Positions 6,702 to 6,797 of a stretch of 6,797 nucleotides of DNA are shown in pieces; positions within the stretch are counted from its first letter, which is position 1; each line of letters starts with the position of its first letter. The position numbers and the translations under genes are program-made. The stretch is from contig JAHHLP010000032.1 of NCBI GenBank assembly GCA_018679295.1, positions 1-6,797 of the forward strand. The letters run 5' to 3'. The notes beneath the pieces are model-generated. The model saw only the letters and a list, made by a program, of their open reading frames with translations. It made no database searches and was not told where the DNA came from. Source of the DNA: Rhodothermia bacterium. Its GTDB lineage: Bacteria; Bacteroidota; Rhodothermia; Rhodothermales; JABDKH01.

Positions 6702-6797
6702 CGCTGCTTTGTCAGTGTCGAGCGTGCATGGGCCGCAGCGCCACTCAATCAGCCCCGGAAACCATGGAATTCACGGATCCGAAGAGCAAACCAACGC
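6702..6797. other. Right edge, unassigned; possible ends of genes on either strand
   Basis: Two weak readings compete. On the minus strand a frame open from the edge ends at TGA 6749-6751 and reads RWFALRIREFHGFRG, which could be the tail of another gene in the same operon. On the plus strand an ATG at 6764, with GGAA five bases upstream, opens MEFTDPKSKPT to the edge, and an in-frame ATG at 6728 lengthens it. Neither can be supported without the flanking sequence. The promoter of the minus-strand operon, if it starts here, is not evident. Confidence 0.2.

Overview
The window reads as chromosomal DNA of a diderm (Gram-negative type) bacterium with moderately high GC. Two proteins carry lipoprotein signal peptides with a lipobox cysteine, and a third has a Sec-type signal peptide. 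Recognisable Shine-Dalgarno sequences precede several genes, but others start with none. I see no rRNA, tRNA, CRISPR array, insertion sequence, integrase or phage gene. The lineage cannot be fixed from the sequence; a soil or marine environmental phylum such as Gemmatimonadota is only a guess.

Layout, left to right. (1) Positions 1-805, minus strand: a small conserved-looking helical protein is followed 13 bases later by a secreted metallo-beta-lactamase-fold hydrolase that runs off the left edge. The two look co-transcribed. (2) Positions 869-1912, plus strand: the only clear plus-strand gene, a lipoprotein serine hydrolase of the class C beta-lactamase/DD-peptidase type with all three active-site motifs. 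(3) Positions 1999-3606, minus strand: a lipoprotein amidase-signature enzyme, convergent with the serine hydrolase. (4) Positions 3722-6701, minus strand: a four-gene operon-like run in the transcription order unknown 127-residue protein, HD-domain nucleotide hydrolase (YfbR/HDDC2 type), DUF6940 protein and a 420-residue ankyrin-repeat protein. The last two overlap by four bases (ATGA). (5) The right edge (6702-6797) has no gene I can assign.

The left half is therefore a set of exported hydrolases acting on amide, beta-lactam-like or ester bonds. The right half is a cytoplasmic operon pairing a probable (deoxy)nucleotide-processing HD enzyme with a protein-interaction scaffold and two proteins of unknown function. 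I found no proof of a new biological system. The best leads are the four-gene operon and a 38-codon coding-like stretch that directly follows the HD stop codon in the same frame and ends by overlapping the DUF6940 start.
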